This document shows, in pieces, positions 37,379 to 44,377 of a stretch of 64,000 nucleotides of DNA; position 1 is the first letter of the stretch; each line of letters opens with the position of its first letter. Location of the stretch: assembly GCA_020638735.1 (NCBI GenBank), contig JACKHZ010000011.1, positions 558,001 through 622,000 on the forward strand, read 5' to 3'. Source of the DNA: Planctomycetota bacterium. Its GTDB lineage: Bacteria; Planctomycetota; UBA1135; UBA2386. The position numbers and the translations under genes are program-made. The notes beneath the pieces are model-generated. The model saw only the letters and a list, made by a program, of their open reading frames with translations, ran no database searches and was not told where the DNA came from.

Positions 37379-38596
37379 TTGCCGCTGCAGCGCGCGACCA
37401 ACGGCTATCGTCCGTGCGACTCGCGCGCGGCCCGGCCGCAGCACGTAACAACGTCATGCCCCACACCGCTCACCCGTCATGCGTTCCTGTCCGCGACCGC
37501 CGCCGGCTCCGCCGCCGCGCTGGCCACCGCCGCCGCGCCGCGCCTCGGCCGGGCGCCGCTGTCGCCGCGCAAGAAGCGCATCCTGATGCTCGGCGGCACC
37601 GGCTGGTTGGGGCCGGCGGTCGTGCGCGCCGGCCTCGCGCGCGGCCACGAGTTCACCCTGTTCAACCGCGGCAAGACCCACGCCGACCTGTTCCCGGACG
37701 TCGAGAAGCTCAAGGGGCAGCGCCGCCGCCCGCGCCCCGACAGCAAGGACCCGGAGCAGGACCTGACGGCGCTCGAAGGCCGCAAGTGGGACGCCGTGGT
37801 CGACACCAGCGCCTACTTCACCGGCGAAGTGGAGGACGCCTGCGCGGCGCTGCGCGGCAACGTCGGGCAATACGTGTTCATCAGCTCGCTGTCGGTCTAT
37901 CCGTCGCTCGAACTCGACGCGACGCCGATCACCGAGGACAGCCCGCGCGCCGAGTGCGCCGACAAGTACACCACCTCGCTCGGGGAGCGCTTCGAGAACT
38001 ACGGGGCGCTGAAGCGCTACGGCGAGGACGCGGCGATGGCGGCGTTCCCCGGGGCGGCGACCATCCTGCGCCCCGGCTACATCGTCGGCCCCGGCGACGG
38101 CAGCGACCGCTTCACCTACTGGCCGGCGCGTCTCCTCCGCGGCGGCGAATGCCTGGCCCCCGGCGCCCCGGACAACGGCCTGCAGTTCGTCGACGTGCGC
38201 GACCTCGGCGAGTGGGTCGTGCACCTGATCGAGACCGGCACCGCGGGCCCGTTCAACGCGGTCGGCTTCGACGGCAGCATCTCGGTCGCCGAGTTCCTGC
38301 ACACCGGCAAGGGCACCCTCAACCACCGCTGCGACTTCACCTGGGTCGACGACGATTTCCTCGAGGCGGAAGGGGTGACGCCGTGGGAGGAGATGGGCTG
38401 CTGGACCCCGAAGGCGAAGAACGGACATGCGCACAACGACCGGGCCCTGGCGGCCGGCGCGCGCTTCCGGCCGATCGCCGAGACCATCCGCGACACCGCG
38501 CTGTGGGTGCAGCAGGAGCGCGGCGACCGGCCGTGGCGGGCGGGCATGACGGCGGAGCGCGAGGTGGCCCTGCTCAACAAGTGGAAGGCGCGATAG
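37379..38596 (+). CDS. Exported NAD-dependent epimerase/dehydratase (extended SDR) with a doubtful start
   Basis: An extended short-chain dehydrogenase with LMLGGTGWLGPAVVRAGLARG as the Rossmann loop, FISSLSVYPSLE for the Ser region and a late PFNAVGFDGSISVAEF block. The classical YxxxK is not obvious; LKRYGEDAAM is the nearest local match. An RR-like leader is in frame: PLTRHAFLSATAAGSAAALA, suggesting Tat or Sec export. As sequenced the only start in frame is TTG 37379, which puts about 25 shadow-like residues before the leader. An ATG at 37456 sits in another frame, behind a CCCC run at 37459-37462; with one C fewer it would begin MPTPLTRHAFLS directly. So the true start is probably ATG 37456 and the C run holds an indel. 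Substrate unknown. Confidence 0.75.
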   Translation: MPLQRATNGYRPCDSRAARPQHVTTSCPTPLTRHAFLSATAAGSAAALATAAAPRLGRAPLSPRKKRILMLGGTGWLGPAVVRAGLARGHEFTLFNRGKTHADLFPDVEKLKGQRRRPRPDSKDPEQDLTALEGRKWDAVVDTSAYFTGEVEDACAALRGNVGQYVFISSLSVYPSLELDATPITEDSPRAECADKYTTSLGERFENYGALKRYGEDAAMAAFPGAATILRPGYIVGPGDGSDRFTYWPARLLRGGECLAPGAPDNGLQFVDVRDLGEWVVHLIETGTAGPFNAVGFDGSISVAEFLHTGKGTLNHRCDFTWVDDDFLEAEGVTPWEEMGCWTPKAKNGHAHNDRALAAGARFRPIAETIRDTALWVQQERGDRPWRAGMTAEREVALLNKWKAR

Positions 38597-38630
38597 ATTC
38601 TCGGCAGCTTCGCCCTGTGCCCACTTGTTC

Positions 38631-38647
38631 TTGCGAATGATTCGCAA
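38631..38647. promoter_or_regulatory. Perfect 17-base palindrome resembling a Fur-family box
   Basis: TTGCGAAT-G-ATTCGCAA is an exact 8-1-8 inverted repeat, 14 bases before the ATG at 38662. Its core TGCGAAT-G-ATTCGCA has the 7-1-7 layout of Fur-type operators (consensus TGATAAT-N-ATTATCA) and agrees at 10 of 14 positions. It is strikingly AT-rich for this genome. The location suggests repression of the gene that follows. A short hairpin is the alternative. Confidence 0.55.
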
Positions 38648-38661
38648 TTAGGCTCCGCACC

Positions 38662-39753
38662 ATGCAATCGACCAGAGTTCTCCTTTCCGCACTCACCCTC
38701 ACCGCCGCCGCGGCCGCCCAGTGGGCTCCGCTGATCCCGACGCTCCCGCAGCCGCGCAGCTTCGACCTGCTGGTCGGCGATCAGAACGCCGACAGCGTGT
38801 TCCGCATGATCGACTGGAACCAGGACGGCGACTACAACGACGCCGGCGAGGTGCAGCTGTTCTACGACGGCGCCAACGGCTCGATCGCGCTCGGCACGCC
38901 GTCCGGCATCGCGATGCTGGCCAACGGCACCGCGCTGGTCTGCGACGTCACCACCGACGTGGTCATCGCCCTGCGCGACCAGAACGGCGACGGCGACGCC
39001 ATGGACCCGGGCGAGCACTGGGTCTACTTCGACAACAACAACGCCAGCGGCGTCGGCATGTACTCGATGCAGGGCATCTGCGTCGACTACCTCGACCGCT
39101 GCTTCATCGCCAACGGCGACAACGGGCAGGGCGGCAGCGACGGCATCTTCGTGCTCGAAGACCTCGACCACGACGGCGACGTGCTCGACCCCGGCGAGGT
39201 GCGCAGCTACCTCGACATCGTGACCACCAGCACCGGTCACAGCAACCCGTTCGACGTCATGGTCGGGCCGGACAACAACCTCTACTACACGGACAACGGC
39301 ATCAACGGCCCGATCACCAAGGGCGTATACCGCCTGGTCGACCTGAACCAGGACGGCGACTGCAACGACCTCGGCGAGAACAACCTGTTCTGGGCGCCGG
39401 CACCAGCCACGCCGTCGCCGTTCCTCGGCGACGTCGTCGTCGACCAGCTCGGCAGGTTCTACGTCGCCAATTACGGCAACAACGAGCTGTGGCAGCTCGA
39501 GGACAACAACTTCGACGGCGTGGTCGACAGCAGCAGCGTCTACTACTCGACCTCCGGGTCGATCTGGTGGGACGTCAGCGTGCGCGACGACGGCGCCCTG
39601 ATGCTGTGCGAGTACTCGACGCCCGGCTTCGTGACCGTGCTCGACGGCAGCAGCGGCACCGTCGTGGCGACGGCCCGCGCGCGGGACACGGCGCGTCGCT
39701 GCTCAGCAACGGCAAGGTGCTGGTCACCGGCGGCCTTGCCGCGTTCGACCTGA
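38662..39753 (+). CDS. Secreted propeller protein with DxDxD loops, reading frame broken near 39.68 kb
   Basis: The signal peptide is at 1-19 (LLSALTLTAAAAAQ). Residues about 30-335 form an NHL-like propeller with repeated DxNxDG-type loops (IDWNQDGDYNDAGE, LRDQNGDGDAMDPGEHWVYF, LEDLDHDGDVLDPGE, LVDLNQDGDCNDLGENNL), likely calcium-binding. After TVVATARA the frame turns into Arg-rich nonsense and stops at 39753. The kelch repeats at 39675-40475 continue in another frame. Deleting two bases in the CCCGCGCGCGGG run (39675-39686) would join the two as VVATARAGHGASLLSNGKV. Either an assembly indel, slippage, or a fused and broken pair of genes. The Fur-like palindrome lies just upstream. Confidence 0.75.
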   Translation: MQSTRVLLSALTLTAAAAAQWAPLIPTLPQPRSFDLLVGDQNADSVFRMIDWNQDGDYNDAGEVQLFYDGANGSIALGTPSGIAMLANGTALVCDVTTDVVIALRDQNGDGDAMDPGEHWVYFDNNNASGVGMYSMQGICVDYLDRCFIANGDNGQGGSDGIFVLEDLDHDGDVLDPGEVRSYLDIVTTSTGHSNPFDVMVGPDNNLYYTDNGINGPITKGVYRLVDLNQDGDCNDLGENNLFWAPAPATPSPFLGDVVVDQLGRFYVANYGNNELWQLEDNNFDGVVDSSSVYYSTSGSIWWDVSVRDDGALMLCEYSTPGFVTVLDGSSGTVVATARARDTARRCSATARCWSPAALPRST

Positions 39754-40475
39754 CGAATCCGCTGGCGACGCTGACCGGCATCCTCGGCTCCACCGAGCTG
39801 TTCGACCCGACGACCGGCGCGTTCACCGCCGGCCCGACGCTGCTCGAGCCGCGCGCGTTCCACAGCTCCACGACCACCAGCGACGGCCAGGTGCTGATCG
39901 CCGGCGGCCTGACGCTGCTGCCGATCGTCAACCTGCCCAACGTCTCGTCGACCGCCTACAAGTACAACCCGGCGAGCGGCAGCTTCAGCCTGCCGGCCTT
40001 CTTCACCGGCGCGCGGTTCCTGCACAGCGCCTGCGCGCTCAGCGACGGCAAGGTGCTGCTGGCCGGCGGCCTGAGCCTCGACCTGACGGCCTTCCTGACC
40101 TCGGGCAACATCGCCGACATCATCATCGGCAACCGCCAGGACTGCGTGCTCTACTCGACCGGCCTGTTCGGGCTCGGCACCTTCACGACCGTCAACGGCA
40201 TGCAGGTCGGCCGCGCCGCGGCGGGCATGGCGGCGCTGCCGAACGGCGGCGCGCTGATCGCCGGCGGCCTGCAGATCACGATCGACGCGACCACGCAGAC
40301 GTTCGCCTTCGGCACGACCGAGACCGCCGACGTGTTCACGCAGGGCCCCAACACGATCGCGCCGACCGGCGCGATGGCGGAGCCGCGGGCGTTCCCGGTC
40401 ATGCTGCCGCTCAGCGACGGCACCATCCTGACGGTCGGCGGCGGGCCGGCGACTGCCGAGCTCTACCAGCGCTGA
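39675..40475 (+). pseudogene. Kelch-repeat segment lacking a start, probably the continuation of the preceding gene
   Basis: About 266 residues of kelch repeats: GHGASLLSNGKVLVTGG, STELFDPTTGAFTAGP, AFHSSTTTSDGQVLIAGG, LHSACALSDGKVLLAGG, GMAALPNGGALIAGG, PVMLPLSDGTILTVGG. There is no start codon or ribosome-binding site at its head and it begins inside the coding sequence of the preceding propeller gene, in a different frame. It ends normally with TAELYQR and a stop. If the break is an assembly error, it is the C-terminal half of one exported protein of about 600 residues. If real, it is a decayed fragment. Confidence 0.65.
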
Positions 40476-40539
40476 TCGCGGGCGCGGCGGCCGTGCGCGG
40501 CCGCCGGCGTCCCTCCGCGGGGTTGCCTCCTGCTACGCT

Positions 40540-41232
40540 GTGGCCCACAAGCCGCGCGAGCCGAGAACCGTCGTGGACATCCCCTTGCCGAAACACCCCG
40601 TGCCGATGTTCCCGCTGCCGGGGGTGTTCCTGTTTCCGCACCAGGTGCTGCCGCTGCACATCTTCGAGCCCCGCTACCGGAGCATGGTCGCCGACCTGCT
40701 CGACGGCCCAGGACGGTTCGTCATGGCGACGACGTCGCTCGGCGAGAACGAGACCCCAGGGCACACGCCGCAGGTGGTGCCGGTCGCTGCCTACGCCGAG
40801 ATCCTGCGGCACGAGAAGCTGCCCGACGGGCGCTACCAGCTCTGGGTGCTCGGGCTCGGGCGCGTGCACGTGCACGAGGTGCCGAGCGAGCACCCCTACC
40901 GCATGGTCGAGTGCCTGCCGTTCCTCGAGGTCGACGTGCCGCAGCAGGACGTGGCGCCGCTGTCCCGCCAGCTGCGCGACGCGACGGTGCAGCGACTGTC
41001 GGCGCCGCTGCCGCTGCCCGATACGACCCCGCCCGGGCTGCTCGCCGACCTGCTGCTGCAGGCGGTGCAGCCGTCGCGCACGCTGATCGAACGGGCCTGG
41101 GCAGAACCCGACGTCGCCGCCCGGGCCGAGCTGGCGCTGCGCGCCGCGCGCACCACCCCGCCGCGCAAGCCCGCGCCGCGCGACGAAGGCGAAGGCGATG
41201 GCGGCGGCGCCGCCTCGCCGGACGACGCCTGA
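40540..41232 (+). CDS. Lon N-terminal-like (LON substrate-binding) domain protein
   Basis: A 230-residue stand-alone LON-domain protein. The hallmarks are PMFPLPGVFLFPHQVLPLHI and FEPRYRSMVADLLDG (about 22-55), then GRYQLWVLGLGRVHVHEV. The C-terminal third is helical and ends in a charged tail (RDEGEGDGGGAASPDDA). There is no ATPase or protease domain, so it is a substrate adaptor or small regulatory protein like other LonBD-only proteins. The GTG at 40540 starts it; a later in-frame GTG would also keep the domain. It stands 38 bases before the ATPase gene. Confidence 0.85.
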   Translation: MAHKPREPRTVVDIPLPKHPVPMFPLPGVFLFPHQVLPLHIFEPRYRSMVADLLDGPGRFVMATTSLGENETPGHTPQVVPVAAYAEILRHEKLPDGRYQLWVLGLGRVHVHEVPSEHPYRMVECLPFLEVDVPQQDVAPLSRQLRDATVQRLSAPLPLPDTTPPGLLADLLLQAVQPSRTLIERAWAEPDVAARAELALRAARTTPPRKPAPRDEGEGDGGGAASPDDA

Positions 41233-41270
41233 GCCGTGGCTCCCGTCGGGCCGCGCAGTAAGCTGCGCGC

Positions 41271-41945
41271 ATGTTGCCCCAACGCCCCGCCGCCGGCGCC
41301 GCCCCGTTCCGCATCTACCTGGTCGGTGCGCACGCGACCGGCAAGACGACGTTGGCGCGCTGGATCCGGGACCGCTACCAGGTGCCGATGATCGCCGAGG
41401 TCGCGCGCGGCGTGCTGGCGGAGATGGAGGAGCAGCTGGAGTCGCTGCGCACCGACATCGACCTCGTCGACCGCTACCAGCGCGAGGTGTTCCAGCGCCA
41501 GATCGACGCCGAGCACGCCGTCGACGGCGCCTTCGTCAGCGATCGTGCCTTCTGCAACCTCGCCTACGCCGCGCACCACTCGAGCATCCTCGGGCGCATC
41601 TTCCGCGACCCGCAGCTGCCCGAGTACATGCGCTGGGTCCGCCAGGGAATCGTCTTCTTCCTGCGGCCGCACAAGGAGCTGGTGCGCGCCGACGGCGTGC
41701 GCGCCGGGCTGGAGTGGGAGGAGGTCGTGCGCATCGACGGCATGGTCAAGCTGCTGCTCGAGCAGTTCGACGTGCCCTACGTCCCGGTCGCGTCGCTGTC
41801 GATGCAGGAGCGCGTGCGCCTCGTGCAACGCGTTCTCGAGCTCGCCGGGCTGCCGATCTCGCCGCGCGGGAAACCCGCGGCGACCGAGCCGACCGCGCCC
41901 GATGCCCCCAACCACGATCCCCGCCCGTCGCCGGGCCTGCGCTGA
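41271..41945 (+). CDS. NadR/AAA_28-like P-loop ATPase
   Basis: A 224-residue P-loop protein. Walker A is GAHATGKTT (residues 19-27), and the pattern with VSDRAFCNLAYA and a RxxxxxVFFLRP strand matches the AAA_28/NadR-kinase-like family, which includes nucleoside or nicotinamide riboside kinases. The C-terminal tail is Pro-rich and unstructured. The substrate is not predictable. It lies in a run with a PNP-like protein and purN, hinting at nucleotide metabolism, but operon membership is uncertain (48-base gap). Confidence 0.8.
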   Translation: MLPQRPAAGAAPFRIYLVGAHATGKTTLARWIRDRYQVPMIAEVARGVLAEMEEQLESLRTDIDLVDRYQREVFQRQIDAEHAVDGAFVSDRAFCNLAYAAHHSSILGRIFRDPQLPEYMRWVRQGIVFFLRPHKELVRADGVRAGLEWEEVVRIDGMVKLLLEQFDVPYVPVASLSMQERVRLVQRVLELAGLPISPRGKPAATEPTAPDAPNHDPRPSPGLR

Positions 41946-41993
41946 GCCCGAGAGAATGGCGCGGCCCCGTCTCGCCGCCTACGCTGTGTCGCG

Positions 41994-42815
41994 ATGCCCC
42001 CTCCAACTCACCGGCACCTCGCCAGGGAACTGACCGAACTGCTGCAGTCGCGCACCGCGCTGCGCCCGCGGGTCGCGATGCTGCTCGGTTCCGGTCACGC
42101 TTCGATCGCCAACCAGCTCAAGGACAAGGTCGTGCTGCACGGGGACGAGATCCCCGGGGAACCGCTGCCGTCGCCGATCCTCGTCGGCATCCTCGAGGGC
42201 GTCGCGGTCGCCGTCGCCGACGCGCCGCTGGCCTCCTACGAAGGCCTCTCCGGCGCGGACCTGGCCCACCCGGTGCGCGTGCTCAAGGCGCTCGGCGCCG
42301 ACCTGCTGGTGCTGACCGCCGGCGCCGCCAGCCTGTGCCAGCAGATCGAGCCGGGCGCGATCGCCGTCGTCGAGGACCACCTCAACCTGAGCGGCATCCA
42401 TCCGTTGATCGGCCCCAACGACGACAACCTCGGCCCGCGCTTCCCCGACATGAGCGAGCCCTACGCGAGCCGCTGGCTCGAGGTCGCGCGCGAGGTCGCG
42501 GTGCGCGCCGGCGTCCCGTGCCAGCCGGGGGTGTTCGCCTCGGTGCCCGGCCCGAGCATGCCGACCCGCGCCGAGTATCGCTTCCTGCGGAACGCCGGCG
42601 CCGACCTGGTCGGCATGTCGCTGGTGCCCGAAGCGATCGCCGCGGTGCACGCCGGCTTCGAGGTGCTGGCGCTGGTCGGCGTCACGCAACAAGTGCTCGC
42701 CGGGCAGCCGAGCAGGGTCTCCATCGAGGCGATGATCGACGCCGCCGACCTCGCCGCGCCGCGCATGGCGAGCATGCTGGTCGGCATCGTCAACGCCGTG
42801 TTGCGCGGGAAGTGA
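41994..42815 (+). CDS. Purine-nucleoside-phosphorylase-fold protein with degenerate active site
   Basis: A 273-residue trimeric PNP/MTAP family member. Scaffold motifs are intact: DHLNLSGIHPLIGPND, GPRFPDMSEPY, VGMSLVPEAIAA. Contact motifs are altered: GSGLG is GSGHA; GRFHxYEG is APLASYEG, losing the phosphate Arg and His; TNAAGG is TAGAAS, losing the Asn; GPSFET is GPSMPT, replacing purine-binding Glu201 (human numbering) by Pro; ITN is VTQ, losing Asn243. These changes argue against ordinary phosphorolysis of purine nucleosides. It may have another substrate or a non-catalytic role. It lies two bases before purN, on the same strand. Confidence 0.85.
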   Translation: MPPPTHRHLARELTELLQSRTALRPRVAMLLGSGHASIANQLKDKVVLHGDEIPGEPLPSPILVGILEGVAVAVADAPLASYEGLSGADLAHPVRVLKALGADLLVLTAGAASLCQQIEPGAIAVVEDHLNLSGIHPLIGPNDDNLGPRFPDMSEPYASRWLEVAREVAVRAGVPCQPGVFASVPGPSMPTRAEYRFLRNAGADLVGMSLVPEAIAAVHAGFEVLALVGVTQQVLAGQPSRVSIEAMIDAADLAAPRMASMLVGIVNAVLRGK

Positions 42816-42817
42816 CG

Positions 42818-43414
42818 ATGGCGACCCCTTGCGCCCAGCGACCGCGCCTCGCAGTGCTCGCCAGCGGCACCGGGCGCACCCTGCAGAACCTGCTGGATCG
42901 CATCGCCGACGGCCGCATGCGGGGTTGCATCGCCGGCGTCTCCAGCGACCGCGCCGACGCGTTCGCCCTGCAGCGCGCGCTCGAGTTCGGCGTCGAGGCC
43001 CGCATGCTGAAGGACCCGAGCGCGATCTGGTCGTGGATCGAAGAGCTCGACGTGGACCTCGTGCTGCTCGCCGGCTACCTGCGGCTGCTGCCGGTGATCC
43101 CCGAATACGAGGGGCGCGTGCTCAACATCCACCCGTCGCTGTTGCCCGAGTTCGGCGGCAAGGGCATGTACGGAGAGCACGTTCACGCGGCGGTGCTCGC
43201 CGCCGGCCGCGCCGAGTCGGGCTGCACCGTGCACCTGTGCAACAACGTCTACGACGACGGCCGCATCCTGGTGCAGGCGCGCGTCCCGGTGCTGCCGGAA
43301 GACACCGCGCCCAGCCTCGCCGCCCGGGTGTTCGCCGCCGAGGCGGAGGCCTACCCGGCAGCGATCGCGATCCGCTGGCACGAGCTGCAGGCCGGGCGCG
43401 AGCAGCCGGCCTGA
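42818..43414 (+). CDS. purN: Phosphoribosylglycinamide formyltransferase (GART)
   Basis: PurN transfers formyl from 10-formyl-THF in purine synthesis. It has 198 residues. Motifs are LAVLASGTGRTLQNLL at the start, then VLNIHPSLLPEFGGKGMYG with catalytic Asn and His, and YDDGRIL for the catalytic Asp. The GGKGMYGEHVH insert resembles the Bacteroidota-type PurN more than the E. coli type. A 15-base tandem duplication spans its stop codon. The ATG is two bases after the PNP-like stop, so the pair is likely co-transcribed. Confidence 0.93.
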   Translation: MATPCAQRPRLAVLASGTGRTLQNLLDRIADGRMRGCIAGVSSDRADAFALQRALEFGVEARMLKDPSAIWSWIEELDVDLVLLAGYLRLLPVIPEYEGRVLNIHPSLLPEFGGKGMYGEHVHAAVLAAGRAESGCTVHLCNNVYDDGRILVQARVPVLPEDTAPSLAARVFAAEAEAYPAAIAIRWHELQAGREQPA

Positions 43415-43431
43415 CGGCAGCCGGCCTGACG
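43402..43431. repeat. 15-base perfect tandem duplication across the purN stop
   Basis: GCAGCCGGCCTGACG occurs at 43402-43416 and again at 43417-43431. Being five codons long, it repeats the TGA stop in the same frame, giving two stops 15 bases apart. It looks like a recent slippage duplication. Confidence 0.85.
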
Positions 43432-43487
43432 GCGGCGGGCCCCGTCGCAGCAGACGGCGCGCACCGGTGCAGGCACGAGGCGCCGAC

Positions 43488-44318
43488 TCAGCCTACCGTC
43501 ACGCCGCCGTTGACCGCGATGTCCTGCCCGGTGACGAACGCCGCCGCGTCGCTGCACAAGAACGCGACCACGCCGCCGATCTCGCCCGGAACACCCCAGC
43601 GGCGCATCGGGATCTGCGCCTTGTAGGCGTCCTTCGCGGCCTGCGGGTCCTGGTCGTGTCGTTCGACCGGGATCCAGCCCGGCGACACCATGTTGACGGT
43701 GATCTGCCACGGCGCCAGCTCGGTCGCCATGCTGCGCGTCCAGCCCGCCTGCGCGCCCTTGGCGGCCACATACGGCGAGAAGTTGGGCACGCCCCGACGG
43801 AACACCTCGCTGCCGATGTTGACGATGCGGCCGTGGCGGCGCTGCTTCATGCCAGGCAACACTGCGCGCGTCAGCAGGAACGGCGACTTGACGAAGAAGT
43901 CGAGCATGCGCTGGTGGAAAGCCCAGTCGTAGGCCTCGATCGGCCGCTGCGGCTGCGCTGGCGTCGCGTTGGCGACGACGATGTCGATCGGCCCGAGCTT
44001 CTTCTCGGCGGTCTCGACCAGTCGCGCCACCGCCCTCTCGTTGGTCACGTCGGCGCGCAGCAGCGCGCCTTCGTAGCCGCGCGCCTCGAACTCGGCGAAC
44101 GTCGCGGCGGCGGCGTCCTTGTCGTTGGCGAAGTTCAAGGCCACCCTGGCGCCGGCCGCGCCGAGCGCGAACGCCATCGCCTTGCCGAGCCCCTTGCTGC
44201 TGCCGGTGACCAGCGCCACCCGCCCCACCAACATCATCGGGCGCGGTTCGTGGTCGAGCGGCTTCTGCTGCTGCCGGGCGGCGATGCGGGACGGGCGCGC
44301 GGTCTTCTTCGTGGCCAT
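43488..44318 (-). CDS. Short-chain dehydrogenase/reductase (classical SDR, 3-oxoacyl-ACP-reductase-like)
   Basis: A 276-residue NAD(P)-dependent oxidoreductase. The cofactor motif is TGSSKGLG (about 39-46), ADVTNERAV follows, NAT replaces the usual NAG, the Ser region is IVNIGSEV and the catalytic YxxxK is YVAAKGAQAGWTRSMATELA. The C-terminus has NMVSPGWIPVE and FVTGQDIAVNGG. The N-terminal 25 residues are a basic extension (KKTARPSRIAARQQQK) without a signal peptide. FabG-like or sugar-alcohol dehydrogenase both fit. It converges with purN and is divergent from the second PSD1 gene. Confidence 0.88.
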   Translation of the reverse strand: MATKKTARPSRIAARQQQKPLDHEPRPMMLVGRVALVTGSSKGLGKAMAFALGAAGARVALNFANDKDAAAATFAEFEARGYEGALLRADVTNERAVARLVETAEKKLGPIDIVVANATPAQPQRPIEAYDWAFHQRMLDFFVKSPFLLTRAVLPGMKQRRHGRIVNIGSEVFRRGVPNFSPYVAAKGAQAGWTRSMATELAPWQITVNMVSPGWIPVERHDQDPQAAKDAYKAQIPMRRWGVPGEIGGVVAFLCSDAAAFVTGQDIAVNGGVTVG

Positions 44319-44377
44319 GCAGGCGGAGACGCTAGCCGGTTGCCCGCTTCGCCGCGAGCACCTACAACCGTGCGGCG

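Noticed and set aside
37456..38640. Plus-strand frame beginning MPHTAHPSCVPVRD at the ATG 37456
   Set aside because: It loses protein character at once (Arg-rich shadow); only its ATG is of interest as a possible shifted start of the SDR.
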